Positions 20,033 to 20,268 of a stretch of DNA of 20,268 nucleotides are shown here, piece after piece. Under the pieces are notes generated by a model that had not been told where the DNA came from, did no database searches, and saw nothing but the letters and a program-made list of their open reading frames with translations. Each line of letters opens with the position of its first letter. The first letter of the stretch is position 1. Source of the DNA: Pigoraptor chileana (lineage: Eukaryota; Opisthokonta; Filasterea); the NCBI GenBank assembly GCA_943704495.1, contig CALSCR010003311.1:1-20268 (forward strand), read 5' to 3'. Position numbers and translations under genes: made by a program.

Positions 20033-20268
20033 GGCCGATTATAATTCATGTGGTGGCTGCATGTACTGCAAACAATTGGATGATAGTCAGAGTCCACAGC
20101 ATGCGGCATGCCGCTGTGCCGGCAACGACGGAACCTCTGCCATTCCGGCGGCGTTGACAGAGCTCGGAATATTCGCAGCTCGCAGCTACTGCAGACCCGA
20201 GGTGATGGACGTGACGCTTCAGCATATCAACCATACAGTAGACACAGGGGGAGGGGGGGGGGGGGGGG
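20033..20268. other. Right edge: region upstream of the TTL-family gene, ending in a G homopolymer
   Basis: This may contain a further 5' exon of the TTL-family gene or its promoter; neither is resolvable. The window closes with five G, one A and sixteen G (20247-20268), a low-complexity edge that may mark a sequencing or assembly limit. Confidence 0.5.

Overview
The window is nuclear DNA from a microbial eukaryote. Every recognisable gene is eukaryotic. Most are interrupted by short GT-AG introns (one GC-AG) whose removal restores conserved protein motifs. Noncoding DNA carries CA/GT microsatellites, satellite-like arrays and long gene-poor gaps. A tubulin-tyrosine-ligase family gene, a PMCA-type calcium pump, an ALKBH7-like protein, a B3GNTL1-like glycosyltransferase and an organellar-type PPR protein suggest a free-living protist or alga. 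I cannot name the lineage from sequence alone.

Layout. 52-1347 (-) is the N-terminal part of a plasma-membrane-type Ca2+ P-type ATPase that runs off the left edge. 1348-3646 is gene-free as far as I can see and holds a roughly 133-bp tandem repeat (about 2400-3230). 3647-4911 (+) is an ALKBH7-like mitochondrial AlkB-family protein in three exons. 5569-7041 (-) is a family 2 glycosyltransferase closely resembling animal B3GNTL1, in two exons. 7339-9462 (+) is a single-exon PPR protein, divergently arranged with the glycosyltransferase. 9463-10475 is noncoding with a perfect 16-bp inverted repeat and a CA microsatellite. 10476-16353 (+) is one very large three-exon gene. 16354-17844 is noncoding and holds a 25-bp satellite with higher-order structure. 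17845-20032 (-) is a four-exon TTL-family ligase whose 5' end is uncertain.

The standout is the 10476-16353 gene. My splice model gives 1785 residues with an unusual combination: an extended PHD-type zinc finger, a dynamin-superfamily GTPase resembling nuclear SLIP-GC, a long helical region, an OTU-like domain with Ser where the catalytic Cys should be, a classical nuclear localisation signal, and a C-terminal PIN nuclease-like domain. This looks like a nuclear, chromatin- or RNA-associated GTPase coupled to a ribonuclease. I know of no described protein with this combination, but I could not search.

The genes do not form an obvious pathway or operon. They are neighbours in a eukaryotic chromosome, and nothing here resembles CRISPR, a prophage or a bacterial island. 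All splice sites were read by eye from reading-frame continuity and family motifs and need transcript support.
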